Positions 24,193-32,731 of a stretch of 64,000 bases of DNA are shown piece after piece. The stretch is taken from assembly GCF_014243395.1 (NCBI RefSeq), contig NZ_JACLCP010000003.1, positions 372,001-436,000 on the forward strand, given 5' to 3'. How positions within the stretch are numbered: the first letter of the stretch is position 1; each line of letters opens with the position of its first letter. Source of the stretch: Winogradskyella flava. Lineage in GTDB: Bacteria > Bacteroidota > Bacteroidia > Flavobacteriales > Flavobacteriaceae. The translations under genes were made by a program, and so were the position numbers. Below the pieces are notes generated by a model. That model saw only the letters and a list, made by a program, of their open reading frames with translations, did no database searches and was not told the DNA's origin.

Positions 24193-27048
24193 ATGCCAAA
24201 AAACAAAAACATTAAGTCCATTTTACTTATCGGTTCAGGTCCAATTATTATAGGTCAAGCCTGTGAATTTGATTATTCTGGTTCACAAGCGTTAAGATCA
24301 TTAAGAGAAGATGGAATAGAGACCATTCTTATCAATTCCAATCCAGCTACGATAATGACGGATCCAACAATGGCGGATCACGTTTACCTATTGCCGCTAA
24401 CAACAAAGTCGATAGTTAAAATTTTAAAAGAACACCCTCAAATTGATGCTGTATTACCAACCATGGGTGGACAGACAGCATTAAACCTTTGTATAGAAGC
24501 TGATGAAAAAGGAATTTGGGACGATTTCAATGTAGAAATTATTGGTGTAGATATTGATGCAATTAATATTACAGAAGATAGAGAGCAGTTTAGGGATTTA
24601 ATGACTAAAATCGGTGTTGGCATGGCACCACAAGAAACGGCTACATCTTTTTTAAGAGGAAAAGAGATTGCTCAAGAATTCGGATTTCCTTTATGCATCA
24701 GAGCCTCTTTTACTTTAGGAGGCGCAGGAGCTTCCATCGTATATGATGAAAAGGAGTTTGATGAATCCTTAACTAGAGGATTAGAGATTTCTCCTATTCA
24801 TGAGGTAATGATTGATAAAGCATTATTGGGTTGGAAGGAATATGAGCTTGAGTTGTTACGCGATAAAAATGACAATGTTGTAATTATTTGTACAATAGAG
24901 AACATGGATCCAATGGGTATTCACACCGGTGATTCCATTACTGTTGCACCAGCAATGACCTTATCCGACAAGACCTTTCAAAAAATGCGTGATATGGCAA
25001 TTCATATGATGCGTAGTATTGGTGATTTTGCAGGAGGTTGTAATGTACAGTTTGCAGTAAGTCCAGACGAAGAAGAAGATATAATAGCCATTGAGATTAA
25101 TCCTCGAGTATCGCGCTCGTCGGCTTTAGCAAGTAAGGCAACAGGTTATCCAATTGCTAAAATTGCGGCCAAATTGGCTTTAGGCTATACGCTTGATGAA
25201 TTAAATAACCAGATTACGAAATCAACCTCTGCTTTATTCGAACCTACATTAGACTATGTTATTGTGAAGATTCCACGTTGGAATTTTGACAAGTTCGAAG
25301 GTTCTGACAGAACCTTAGGTCTTCAAATGAAAGCGGTAGGTGAAGTTATGGCTATTGGACGCTCATTCCAAGAGGCCTTGCACAAGGCAACCCAATCCCT
25401 TGAGATTAAGAGAAATGGTCTAGGTGCAGACGGCAAGGGTTATAAAGACTATGACACCATAATCAATAAGCTTAAATATGCGAGTTGGGATCGTGTTTTT
25501 GCCATATATGACGCTATAGAAATAGGAATTCCTTTGAGCCGAATCTTCGAAATTACCAAAATAGACATGTGGTTTTTGAAACAATACGAAGAGTTATTTC
25601 AATTACATAAAGAAATTTCTACTTATAAAATTGACACAATAGAAAGGGAATTAATGCTTGAGGCGAAGCAAAAAGGTTATGGTGATAGACAGATCGCACA
25701 TATGCTTGGCTGTTTGGAAAGTCAAGTGTATAATAAAAGACGAGAGCTAAATATAAACCGCGTTTATAAGTTAGTAGATACCTGTGCGGCTGAATTTAAA
25801 GCACAGACTCCATACTACTATTCAACTTTCGAAAGTGAAGTAGAAACTGCAGATGGAAACGTCTTTGTGGATAATGAAAGTGTTGTTACTGATAAAAAGA
25901 AAGTTATCGTATTAGGTTCTGGCCCAAACCGCATTGGTCAAGGTATCGAGTTTGATTATTGTTGTGTTCACGGTGTTTTGGCGGCGTCAGAATGTGGTTA
26001 TGAGACGATTATGATCAACTGTAACCCAGAGACAGTTTCTACAGATTTTGATATTGCAGATAAGCTCTATTTCGAACCTGTATTTTGGGAGCATATTTAT
26101 GATATTATTGAGCATGAAAAACCAGAAGGTGTGATTGTTCAACTTGGTGGGCAAACCGCATTAAAGCTCTCAGAAAAGTTAGAACGTCATGGTGTTAAAA
26201 TTATGGGCACGAGCTTTAAGTCTTTAGATTTAGCTGAAGATAGAGGAAGTTTCTCTACCTTATTGAAAGAAAATAATATTCCTTATCCTGAGTTTGATAC
26301 TGCAGAGACTGCAGATGAAGCCCTTGCTATTGCAGATCACTTAGACTTCCCAATCTTAGTAAGACCATCTTATGTACTTGGAGGTCAAGGTATGAAAATT
26401 GTGATTAATAGACAGGAACTCGAGGAGCATGTTATAGACTTGCTAAAATCGATTCCAGGAAATAAATTATTGTTGGACCATTACTTAGATGGTGCTATTG
26501 AAGCAGAAGCAGATGCTATCTGTGATGCAGATGGAAATGTATACATCATTGGTATTATGGAGCATATTGAGCCTTGCGGAATACACTCAGGCGATAGTAA
26601 TGCGACTTTACCAGCTTTCAATCTTGGTGATTTGGTAATGCAACAGATAATTGACCATACGCATACTATCGCTAGAGCATTAAATACCGTTGGTTTAATT
26701 AATATTCAATTTGCTATAAAAGACGATACAGTTTATATCATTGAGGCAAATCCTAGAGCATCTCGTACTGTACCTTTTATCGCAAAAGCCTACAAGGAAC
26801 CTTATGTTAACTATGCTACAAAAGTGATGTTAGGAAAGAATAAGGTAACGGATTTCGATTTTAACCCTCAATTGGAAGGTTATGCCATTAAGCAACCTGT
26901 ATTCTCATTCAATAAATTTCCGAATGTAAATAAGAAACTTGGACCAGAAATGAAGAGTACTGGAGAAAGTATTTTGTTCATTGAAAGCCTAAAGGATGAT
27001 GAGTTTTACGATTTGTATTCAAGACGAAAAATGTATTTGAGTAAGTAG
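24193..27048 (+). CDS. carB: Carbamoyl-phosphate synthase large subunit, lacking the C-terminal allosteric domain
   Basis: The 951-residue protein holds two homologous ATP-grasp halves: IGSGPIIIGQACEFDYSG opens the first and LGSGPNRIGQGIEFDYCC the second, each followed by its ATP-grasp domain (FTLGGAGAS and YVLGGQGMK loops). It makes carbamoyl phosphate from bicarbonate, ammonia and 2 ATP for pyrimidines and arginine. CarB of E. coli has about 1070 residues with a final MGS-like regulatory domain; here the chain ends right after the second half (MKSTGESILFIESLKDDEF), with no remnant frame downstream. carA is not in the window. Confidence 0.97.
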   Translation: MPKNKNIKSILLIGSGPIIIGQACEFDYSGSQALRSLREDGIETILINSNPATIMTDPTMADHVYLLPLTTKSIVKILKEHPQIDAVLPTMGGQTALNLCIEADEKGIWDDFNVEIIGVDIDAINITEDREQFRDLMTKIGVGMAPQETATSFLRGKEIAQEFGFPLCIRASFTLGGAGASIVYDEKEFDESLTRGLEISPIHEVMIDKALLGWKEYELELLRDKNDNVVIICTIENMDPMGIHTGDSITVAPAMTLSDKTFQKMRDMAIHMMRSIGDFAGGCNVQFAVSPDEEEDIIAIEINPRVSRSSALASKATGYPIAKIAAKLALGYTLDELNNQITKSTSALFEPTLDYVIVKIPRWNFDKFEGSDRTLGLQMKAVGEVMAIGRSFQEALHKATQSLEIKRNGLGADGKGYKDYDTIINKLKYASWDRVFAIYDAIEIGIPLSRIFEITKIDMWFLKQYEELFQLHKEISTYKIDTIERELMLEAKQKGYGDRQIAHMLGCLESQVYNKRRELNINRVYKLVDTCAAEFKAQTPYYYSTFESEVETADGNVFVDNESVVTDKKKVIVLGSGPNRIGQGIEFDYCCVHGVLAASECGYETIMINCNPETVSTDFDIADKLYFEPVFWEHIYDIIEHEKPEGVIVQLGGQTALKLSEKLERHGVKIMGTSFKSLDLAEDRGSFSTLLKENNIPYPEFDTAETADEALAIADHLDFPILVRPSYVLGGQGMKIVINRQELEEHVIDLLKSIPGNKLLLDHYLDGAIEAEADAICDADGNVYIIGIMEHIEPCGIHSGDSNATLPAFNLGDLVMQQIIDHTHTIARALNTVGLINIQFAIKDDTVYIIEANPRASRTVPFIAKAYKEPYVNYATKVMLGKNKVTDFDFNPQLEGYAIKQPVFSFNKFPNVNKKLGPEMKSTGESILFIESLKDDEFYDLYSRRKMYLSK

Positions 27049-27125
27049 TTTGTGGCACAGTTTTCGATGAAGTGTTAAGTGAATTGATTAATAATTAGTA
27101 ACTTAGTATTCTAAAGCCCTTATCT

Positions 27126-27476
27126 ATGAGATTAAAATTACTCTTTTTAATGACTATGGTGGCATCCTTATCTTTTGCTGTAACTCTTACTGAGGATTTC
27201 GGTTTTAGTTTTAGCAAGGAAGACGTTTTGCTGACCCAAGATAAAGATTTTACCATTTCTCCCAATCCAGGTAAAGATAAGCTGAATATAAAGTTGCCTT
27301 CATCAATTGCTGATACGAATATTGAAGTTTTTGATGTATTAGGTAAACGTGTTTATAAAGGCGTTATAACACAGTTGGAATCTTCAATAAATGTATCTAA
27401 TTGGAAAAGTGGCGTGTATTTGGTCAAGGTTTCTGATGGTAAAAGTACGCAGACCAAACGCTTTATTAAGCAATAA
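27126..27476 (+). CDS. Short exported protein consisting almost only of a type IX secretion sorting domain
   Basis: The 116-residue protein has a signal peptide (about residues 1-18), a linker of about 25 residues and then the type A T9SS C-terminal domain: FTISPNPGKDKLNIKLP, IEVFDVLGKRVYKG, SGVYLVKVSDGKSTQTKRF. Normally this domain is the last 80 residues of a large secreted enzyme or adhesin. Here there is no cargo domain. It may be an intact minimal protein or the leftover of a shortened gene; no upstream in-frame cargo exists. Confidence 0.88.
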   Translation: MRLKLLFLMTMVASLSFAVTLTEDFGFSFSKEDVLLTQDKDFTISPNPGKDKLNIKLPSSIADTNIEVFDVLGKRVYKGVITQLESSINVSNWKSGVYLVKVSDGKSTQTKRFIKQ

Positions 27477-27490
27477 GTTAGGATATATAA

Positions 27491-28039
27491 TTAATAGTTT
27501 TCTGGTAATTCTACCTTAACACGATAGCCTTCAAGTTCCTTTAAGTAGTTTTGTAATGAAAAGCTAGTGCTGTTGAATTCTGATTGACGTTGTCGTTTTG
27601 TTTTAATTCTTTTCAAGGCTTTAAGAAAGCGTTTCACTTCGGTTTTATCATTTAGTATCAGTCCAGGTACTTCTGTTGCTCTTCCGTTGTCATTTTTGGC
27701 TACCATGGTAAAGTATGATGAATTGCAATGTTTTTTATCACCGTTTTGAATATTCTCGGATTCTACCCTAATGCCAACAACCATTGAGGACTTACCAACA
27801 TAATTTACAGAAGCTTTCATGGTAACAAGTTCGCCCACTTCAATAGGGCTAATAAAATCCACGGTATCTACTGATGCAGTAACACAGTAACTTCCAGAGT
27901 GTTTAGAAGCACAGGCAAAAGCAATTTGATCCATTAAATTAAGAATATAACCGCCATGAATTTTACCACCAAAATTAGCATTGGATGGCAACATCAGTTG
28001 TGAGATTTGAATCCTCGAAGCGTCAATGGTCTTATACAT
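27491..28039 (-). CDS. Acyl-CoA thioesterase (hotdog fold, YciA-like)
   Basis: The 182-residue protein has the hotdog core of the BACH/YciA type: QLMLPSNANFGGKIHGGYI with the catalytic-region Asn and Gly-His-Gly pattern, LMDQIAFACASKHSG, and DTVDFISPIEVGELVTMKA. It should cut acyl-CoA esters in the cytoplasm. A Lys/Arg-rich C-terminal extension of about 50 residues is beyond the usual core. It is the third gene of a minus-strand operon, overlapping the DUF3307 gene by eight bases. Confidence 0.92.
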   Translation of the reverse strand: MYKTIDASRIQISQLMLPSNANFGGKIHGGYILNLMDQIAFACASKHSGSYCVTASVDTVDFISPIEVGELVTMKASVNYVGKSSMVVGIRVESENIQNGDKKHCNSSYFTMVAKNDNGRATEVPGLILNDKTEVKRFLKALKRIKTKRQRQSEFNSTSFSLQNYLKELEGYRVKVELPENY

Positions 28040-28748
28040 AATTATTAAGTTTTAAATAAATCAAGCTTACTACAATAGCAATTCCGAAGCTAATAAGCGT
28101 CCCTATTAATATGTATTCTGTAAGTTTTCTTTCTTTTGTTGAGGTTAAATCACCGAATCTAAAAACTGATTTGGCAGTGATTAAAAACCCAACAGCTTCC
28201 CAGTGACCAACGACTATAAAAATAAATACTAAAAGGCGCTCTAAGATACCAATATATTTTCCAGCGTCCTTAAGGGATTCATTATTCTTGGTGAGCTTGG
28301 AAATATCCCATTTGGAGAATATAATCTTCATTATTATCGATGTAGGCGACGTTAAGAAACTTGCACAAATAATGAGAAAGAGAAATTGTGCACTTAAAGT
28401 TAAAGTAAATTCATAGTCACCTATGTAAAATAGCACACTCAAGGCAAGAATTGTTATAAGATGTAATATTTGATCAATAAAAAAGAATAACCGTTTTGTT
28501 TTTTTCTTTTGAAGCATAAGTTTTAAAGCATCTATTATAAAATGTACAGCACCAATAGATAGTATTAAAGGTGTGTAGGATAAATCCCATAAGATGACAA
28601 ACAGTAATACAATATGAATGGCGATATGTGCGTACAACCAAACAGATTTGAGCTTCTTTTTTTCTTTATCCTTGACCCATTTTTGAGGTTGTAAAAAGAA
28701 ATCACCTATGAGATGAGCGAGAATAAGTTTTAATATTAATACAATCAT
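28032..28748 (-). CDS. DUF3307 integral membrane protein
   Basis: A 238-residue protein with six or seven membrane helices. Its start LKLILAHLIGDFFLQPQKW is the DUF3307 hallmark (His and Asp in the first helix), followed by HIAIHIVLLFVILWDL and HFIIDALKLMLQK, giving several conserved membrane-embedded His residues. The activity is unknown. It overlaps the SatD-like gene by four bases (ATGA), a coupling that suggests the two proteins act together. Confidence 0.88.
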   Translation of the reverse strand: MIVLILKLILAHLIGDFFLQPQKWVKDKEKKKLKSVWLYAHIAIHIVLLFVILWDLSYTPLILSIGAVHFIIDALKLMLQKKKTKRLFFFIDQILHLITILALSVLFYIGDYEFTLTLSAQFLFLIICASFLTSPTSIIMKIIFSKWDISKLTKNNESLKDAGKYIGILERLLVFIFIVVGHWEAVGFLITAKSVFRFGDLTSTKERKLTEYILIGTLISFGIAIVVSLIYLKLNNYV

Positions 28749-29362
28749 GATATTAATTTTTCCAATTTTAATCTAAACATTAAGTCAAGTTCAAAAAGTT
28801 TATCAAGATGTGCTCTTTTGGCCCTTTTGCTAACAGCATCTTGACTTATATTAATGAGTTTTGCTAACTCTTCTTGTGTGCTTTTTGGGTATTCATAAGA
28901 TAGCTTGGCGACTTCTGCAGAATTTGGTGTCCAGTTATCCATAGCTATTGACGCTAGCTTAAAGTAAAGATTCATTTCTTTGTCGAAATCAGAATACTTT
29001 GATTTAATCATTAAGTTGGCTTTCTCTTTTTTTAAGTTTTCTAGTGTATTTCCTGAAAATTGAAAAGCTTCTCCATTTGATTCTGCAATTGTTTTACCCT
29101 CGAAGGTTTTATTACCCACACCAATAGCTATGCGAACGTCTAGATTCTTTATTACTTTAATACATGCTTTGAGATATAAGCTTATGATAAAGCTTTCTTG
29201 GATATTTCTAACTTCAATTTGAAAACTATCTCCACGATATATTTCCCAATATTTTCTATCAACGCCAGTTTTAATCAAGGATTCTTTTAAAGGAACTAAC
29301 CATACTTCTGGACTTTTGAATTGTCCTGAATTAATAATATCTCCAGTTATAACACTTGTCAT
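28745..29362 (-). CDS. SatD-family protein with C-terminal helix-turn-helix
   Basis: The 205-residue protein begins SVITGDIINSGQF, the SatD pattern, followed by WEIYRGDSFQIEV and VRIAIGVGNKTFEGKTIAES, which resemble a nucleotide-cyclase-like fold with acidic metal residues. The C-terminus holds a helix-turn-helix (TQEELAKLINISQDAVSKRA). The joined sensor-like and DNA-binding parts suggest a transcription regulator. Three phased 20-bp repeats lie 22-98 bases upstream of its start and are candidate binding sites. The SatD name comes from the streptococcal secretion and acid-tolerance locus; function here is inference. Confidence 0.8.
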   Translation of the reverse strand: MTSVITGDIINSGQFKSPEVWLVPLKESLIKTGVDRKYWEIYRGDSFQIEVRNIQESFIISLYLKACIKVIKNLDVRIAIGVGNKTFEGKTIAESNGEAFQFSGNTLENLKKEKANLMIKSKYSDFDKEMNLYFKLASIAMDNWTPNSAEVAKLSYEYPKSTQEELAKLINISQDAVSKRAKRAHLDKLFELDLMFRLKLEKLIS

Positions 29363-29379
29363 AATACATGAATTTAATT

Positions 29380-29387
29380 CAAATATA
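29380..29387 (-). promoter_or_regulatory. -7 element of the satD operon (TATATTTG)
   Basis: TATATTTG reads on the minus strand from 29387 to 29380, 17 bases before the SatD start codon. No good TTG is seen at the normal -33 distance. The first iteron covers the spacer and touches this element, so a protein bound there would meet RNA polymerase. Confidence 0.55.
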
Positions 29388-29460
29388 TGCCTTAAAAATG
29401 GAATAAACTAATATATGCCTTAAAAATGGAATATTTTATATTATGCCTTATCTATAGAAT
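29385..29460. repeat. Three phased iterons before the satD operon
   Basis: ATATGCCTTAAAAATGGAAT occurs exactly at 29385-29404 and 29413-29432, and a diverged copy TTATGCCTTATCTATAGAAT lies at 29441-29460. The copies begin every 28 bases. They fill almost the whole 101-base gap between satD and rmuC. Direct repeats of this size next to an HTH gene are typical operators; autoregulation by the SatD-like protein is inference. Confidence 0.95.
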
Positions 29461-29463
29461 ACC

Positions 29464-30786
29464 TTAATTATCGTCTTCAGACGCGCGCTTTATGATACTC
29501 TCTGGTAGTGACTTTTTAGCTTTGGCACCCATTTTTTTGATACTCTCAACTCTACTGATGAGATTACCTTTACCTTCGACCAACTTATTCATAGCTGCAG
29601 AATAATCATTTTTGGCGGCATCTATCTTTTTTCCAACACCTGTTAAATCAGAGACTAAGCCTTCAAATTTGTCATAAAGTGCACCAGCTTGTCTGGCAAT
29701 CTCAATGGCGTTTTGTTGCTGTTTTTCGTTATTCCACATACTATCAATAGTCCGAAGCGTAGCCAAAAGGGTAGAAGGTGTCACGATCACAATATTTTGC
29801 TCAAACGCTTTATTGTATAGCGTATTATCTTCGTTTATGGCAACTGCAAAGGCAGGTTCTATAGGAATAAACATTAATACAAAATCAGGAGATTCGATAT
29901 CATATAAATCTTGATAGTTTTTTGCTGAAAGCTGATCGACATGTTTTTTGATAGAGTTAACATGAGCTTTTAAATGAATAATGCGTTCTTCTTCATCTGC
30001 ATTGACCAAACGTTCGTAATCGGTTAACGAAACTTTGGAATCAATAATCATTTTCTTTGAATCTGGAAGGTGAAGAACTACATCTGGCATAACGCGAGAG
30101 CCATCTTCTAACTGAAAACTTTGCTGAACAAAATATTCCCTATCTTTCTCTAGGCCTGATTTTTCTAAAACACGCTCTAAAACCAATTCGCCCCAATTCC
30201 CTTGGGTTTTACTATCGCCTTTAAGAGCTTTGGTTAGGTTGGTAGCTTCCTTGGCCATTTGTTGATTAAGATCTTTAAGCCCAAGTAATTGCTCTTTTAA
30301 TGCAGAATGCATGCTAATGCTTTCTTTCTGAGTATCCTCAACTTTCTTTTCGAAAGTTTTTATCTTTTCTTCAAGTGGGTTCAGAATGCTTTTGATGTTC
30401 TCTTTATTCTGAAGTGTGAATTTTTCTGACTTCTCATCCAAGATTTTTGAAGCCATCAACTCAAAATCTTTTCTAAGTTGTTCCTGTTGTTTGGCTAGTT
30501 CCTCATCTCTTTTTAAGTTCTGTTCCTGTAGATTTTCATACTCCGTATTTTTTCTAGATAATTCAGAATTTAAAAACTCTTTTTCCCGACGAATCTCTTC
30601 ACGCTCTGATTCAATTTTGGAAATATTTTGTTTTAAGTCATCTATGGTTAAGCCCAATTGGTTTTGACGTTCTTCCAAAGTACTTTGTTCACTTTTACTT
30701 TTCAACTTTGTAAAAAGCATACCTAGATAGGCACCAATAACAGCAGAAACAACAATAGCAATTAACAGAATAAGAGTTTCGTTCAT
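29464..30786 (-). CDS. rmuC: DNA recombination protein RmuC
   Basis: The 440-residue protein has an N-terminal membrane helix (ETLILLIAIVVSAVIGAYLG), a long coiled coil (about residues 30-180) and the RmuC nuclease-like domain: KGDSKTQGNWGELVLERVLE, EDGSRVMPDVVLHLPDSK, MIIDSKVSLTDYERLV and FVLMFIPIEPAFAVAI. The Asp and Lys of DSKVS match a PD-(D/E)xK site. RmuC limits rearrangements at inverted repeats. It is a single gene; its stop lies three bases beyond the third iteron. Confidence 0.95.
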   Translation of the reverse strand: MNETLILLIAIVVSAVIGAYLGMLFTKLKSKSEQSTLEERQNQLGLTIDDLKQNISKIESEREEIRREKEFLNSELSRKNTEYENLQEQNLKRDEELAKQQEQLRKDFELMASKILDEKSEKFTLQNKENIKSILNPLEEKIKTFEKKVEDTQKESISMHSALKEQLLGLKDLNQQMAKEATNLTKALKGDSKTQGNWGELVLERVLEKSGLEKDREYFVQQSFQLEDGSRVMPDVVLHLPDSKKMIIDSKVSLTDYERLVNADEEERIIHLKAHVNSIKKHVDQLSAKNYQDLYDIESPDFVLMFIPIEPAFAVAINEDNTLYNKAFEQNIVIVTPSTLLATLRTIDSMWNNEKQQQNAIEIARQAGALYDKFEGLVSDLTGVGKKIDAAKNDYSAAMNKLVEGKGNLISRVESIKKMGAKAKKSLPESIIKRASEDDN

Positions 30787-30822
30787 AAATCAAAAGAGAA
30801 ATTTACCAAAGATAATTGATTT

Positions 30823-30848
30823 GTCATTCAGAGCGAAGCGAAGAATCT
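30823..30848. repeat. Copy of a short dispersed repeat of the GAGCGAAGCGAAGAATCT type
   Basis: GTCATTCAGAGCGAAGCG followed by AAGAATCT resembles a short element I recall as scattered in intergenic DNA of many Flavobacteriaceae. Only one copy is seen in this window, so it is labelled by memory and not by repetition here. Confidence 0.5.
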
Positions 30849-30874
30849 ATATTTATTAAGAGAAGCTACGGTCA

Positions 30875-30889
30875 TTAGAATTTTTCTAA
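30875..30889. repeat. Inverted repeat TTAGAA-TTT-TTCTAA
   Basis: A perfect 6-3-6 palindrome between rmuC and the B12 ATPase gene. The same 15 bases recur at 42991-43005 and a near copy is at 63830-63843. It could be an operator of a dimeric regulator or, because it lies past the 3' end of the ATPase gene, part of a weak transcription end. Confidence 0.5.
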
Positions 30890-30908
30890 ATTTCAACTAA
30901 TTAGTGCT

Positions 30909-31703
30909 TTATTTCGTCACTCTAAAACTTCCAGAATTATTATCGAACGAAATCAAATCTTTTGGAAATAGCGACTCAAAAATACCTTTTGAAATTAAAT
31001 GGCGAGGTTGGTCGCAAACTACGTCATTGTTCTGCATTACAATCATGGTATCGCATAACTGAATTGCCAAATCAATTTCGTGAGAAGAAAACAAAATAGT
31101 TTTACCGGTATCTTTGGTTAACTTTTGCAATAATTTTAAGATATAGGCTTTATGATACATGTCAAGATGTGTTGTAGGCTCATCCAACACAATAATATCG
31201 GTATCTTGAGCTAAGGCTCGAGCAATCATTACCTTTTGAAGTTGCCCGTCACTCAATTCAAAACACTTTTTATCTTTTAAACCTATAATATTGACGAGCT
31301 CCAGAGCATTGTTAATTATGGACACATCGTTTTCTGTAAGATTTCCTATCCAATTGGTGTAAGGATGTCTGCCCAAAGCAACAAGTTCATAAACCGACAG
31401 ATTTTTTGAGGAGAGAGGTTCTGTTAAAACAATACTCAATTGTTTTGCTAGATCTAGAGTTCCTGTTGACTTTAAATCGTTACCATTTAAGGTGATTGCG
31501 CCTGATAATGCTGGTTGCACTTTTATCAGTGTTCTTAAAAGCGTGGATTTTCCAATACCATTGGCACCAACCAAACCAATTAGTTGCCCTTTGTGTAGTT
31601 CAAAATTAATATTTGATGCAATAATGGATTCAACCTTTTTGGTCTTATAACCGATGGAAAGTTGATTGGCTTTTAGAATGATATTTGTGGTTTGTTCTCC
31701 CAT
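30909..31703 (-). CDS. btuD: ABC transporter ATPase, cobalamin/iron-siderophore type (BtuD/FecE-like)
   Basis: From ATG 31703 the 264-residue protein has Walker A GANGIGKSTLLRTL, signature LSDGQLQKVMIARAL, Walker B DIIVLDEPTTHLD and a His switch SSHEID. It powers the FecCD-type permease encoded upstream: the permease stop and this ATG share one base. A cobalamin riboswitch before the divergent receptor gene points to vitamin B12 as cargo; haem or siderophore remains possible. A longer frame to 31739 would lie inside the permease gene and is not needed. Confidence 0.9.
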   Translation of the reverse strand: MGEQTTNIILKANQLSIGYKTKKVESIIASNINFELHKGQLIGLVGANGIGKSTLLRTLIKVQPALSGAITLNGNDLKSTGTLDLAKQLSIVLTEPLSSKNLSVYELVALGRHPYTNWIGNLTENDVSIINNALELVNIIGLKDKKCFELSDGQLQKVMIARALAQDTDIIVLDEPTTHLDMYHKAYILKLLQKLTKDTGKTILFSSHEIDLAIQLCDTMIVMQNNDVVCDQPRHLISKGIFESLFPKDLISFDNNSGSFRVTK

Positions 31704-32731
31704 TAGAACATCATTTGTCTTTGCCTTACCAATAACCAAATCACAACTGGTGCTCCTACTAAGGCTGTAATTGCATTAATGGGTAATGTGTAATCACTTC
31801 CTGGAATTTGAGCAATACTATCACATATAAGCATCACAATGGCACCAAATAAAAAGACCGCTGGCATTAATATTTTATGGTTTGAGGTCTTGAAAATTTG
31901 TCGTGTTAAATGTGGGATGGCCAGTCCTATAAAAGCAATTGGACCAGCAAACGCAGTAATTGTTCCTGCGATTAAACTTGTTGCCAAGATTATGATCAAT
32001 CGGCTTTGTTTTAAATTAAGGCCTAAGCTTTTGGCATAATTATCACCAAGTAAAAGACTGTTTAAACCTTTTATAGACGCTATGCTTAGCACTATTCCCA
32101 CTAAGTAGATACCAAAGAAAATTAATAATTCGTCCCATGATAAATTACCTAAACTCCCAAATCCCCAAAAAATATACTGCTGTAGCTGTTCGGCAGAACT
32201 GAAGTAGGAGAGTACACTGACCACAGCTGCTGTGATGCTGCCAAACATTAAACCAATAATAAGAATGGCCATGGTGTCTCTTACTTTATTAGAAACTGCT
32301 AAAACAGCTAATAACACTAAAAAACTACCAAGACTCGCAGCAATAATTATGCTCCATTTTGACACGAGTGCCGTAGCAAAGAAACCACCAAATAATCCCG
32401 AACCTAAAATAACTATAGCAACACCCAAACTAGCGCCAGAACTAATACCCAAAACGAAAGGACCTGCCAGCGGATTTCTAAAAAGTGTTTGCATTAATAA
32501 TCCTGAAATCCCCAAACCAGAGCCTACTAAAATTGCCGTTAGTGCTTTTGGTAATCGCACTCGATTAATAATGACTTCCCAGGTCGAATTTTCGATAGCT
32601 CCAAATAAGCTTTCGAAAACACTTTTAATAGGAATATTTACTGAACCTAAACTGATGTTTACAAAAAAGCATATTATTACTACTGCTATGAGTAGTAAAA
32701 ACTGAGGTCTATATGTTTTTTGCTTATTCAA
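31703..32731 (-). CDS. btuC: FecCD-family ABC permease (BtuC-like)
   Basis: The 342-residue integral membrane protein has about ten helices and FecCD landmarks: RLPKALTAILVGSGLGISG, LMQTLFRNPLAGPFVLGISS, GPIAFIGLAIPHLTRQIF and the final PINAITALVGAPVVIWLL. It forms the inner-membrane channel for B12 or a related metal chelate. It follows the binding-protein gene directly (stop and start are adjacent) and overlaps the ATPase gene by one base. Confidence 0.92.
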   Translation of the reverse strand: MNKQKTYRPQFLLLIAVVIICFFVNISLGSVNIPIKSVFESLFGAIENSTWEVIINRVRLPKALTAILVGSGLGISGLLMQTLFRNPLAGPFVLGISSGASLGVAIVILGSGLFGGFFATALVSKWSIIIAASLGSFLVLLAVLAVSNKVRDTMAILIIGLMFGSITAAVVSVLSYFSSAEQLQQYIFWGFGSLGNLSWDELLIFFGIYLVGIVLSIASIKGLNSLLLGDNYAKSLGLNLKQSRLIIILATSLIAGTITAFAGPIAFIGLAIPHLTRQIFKTSNHKILMPAVFLFGAIVMLICDSIAQIPGSDYTLPINAITALVGAPVVIWLLVRQRQMMF

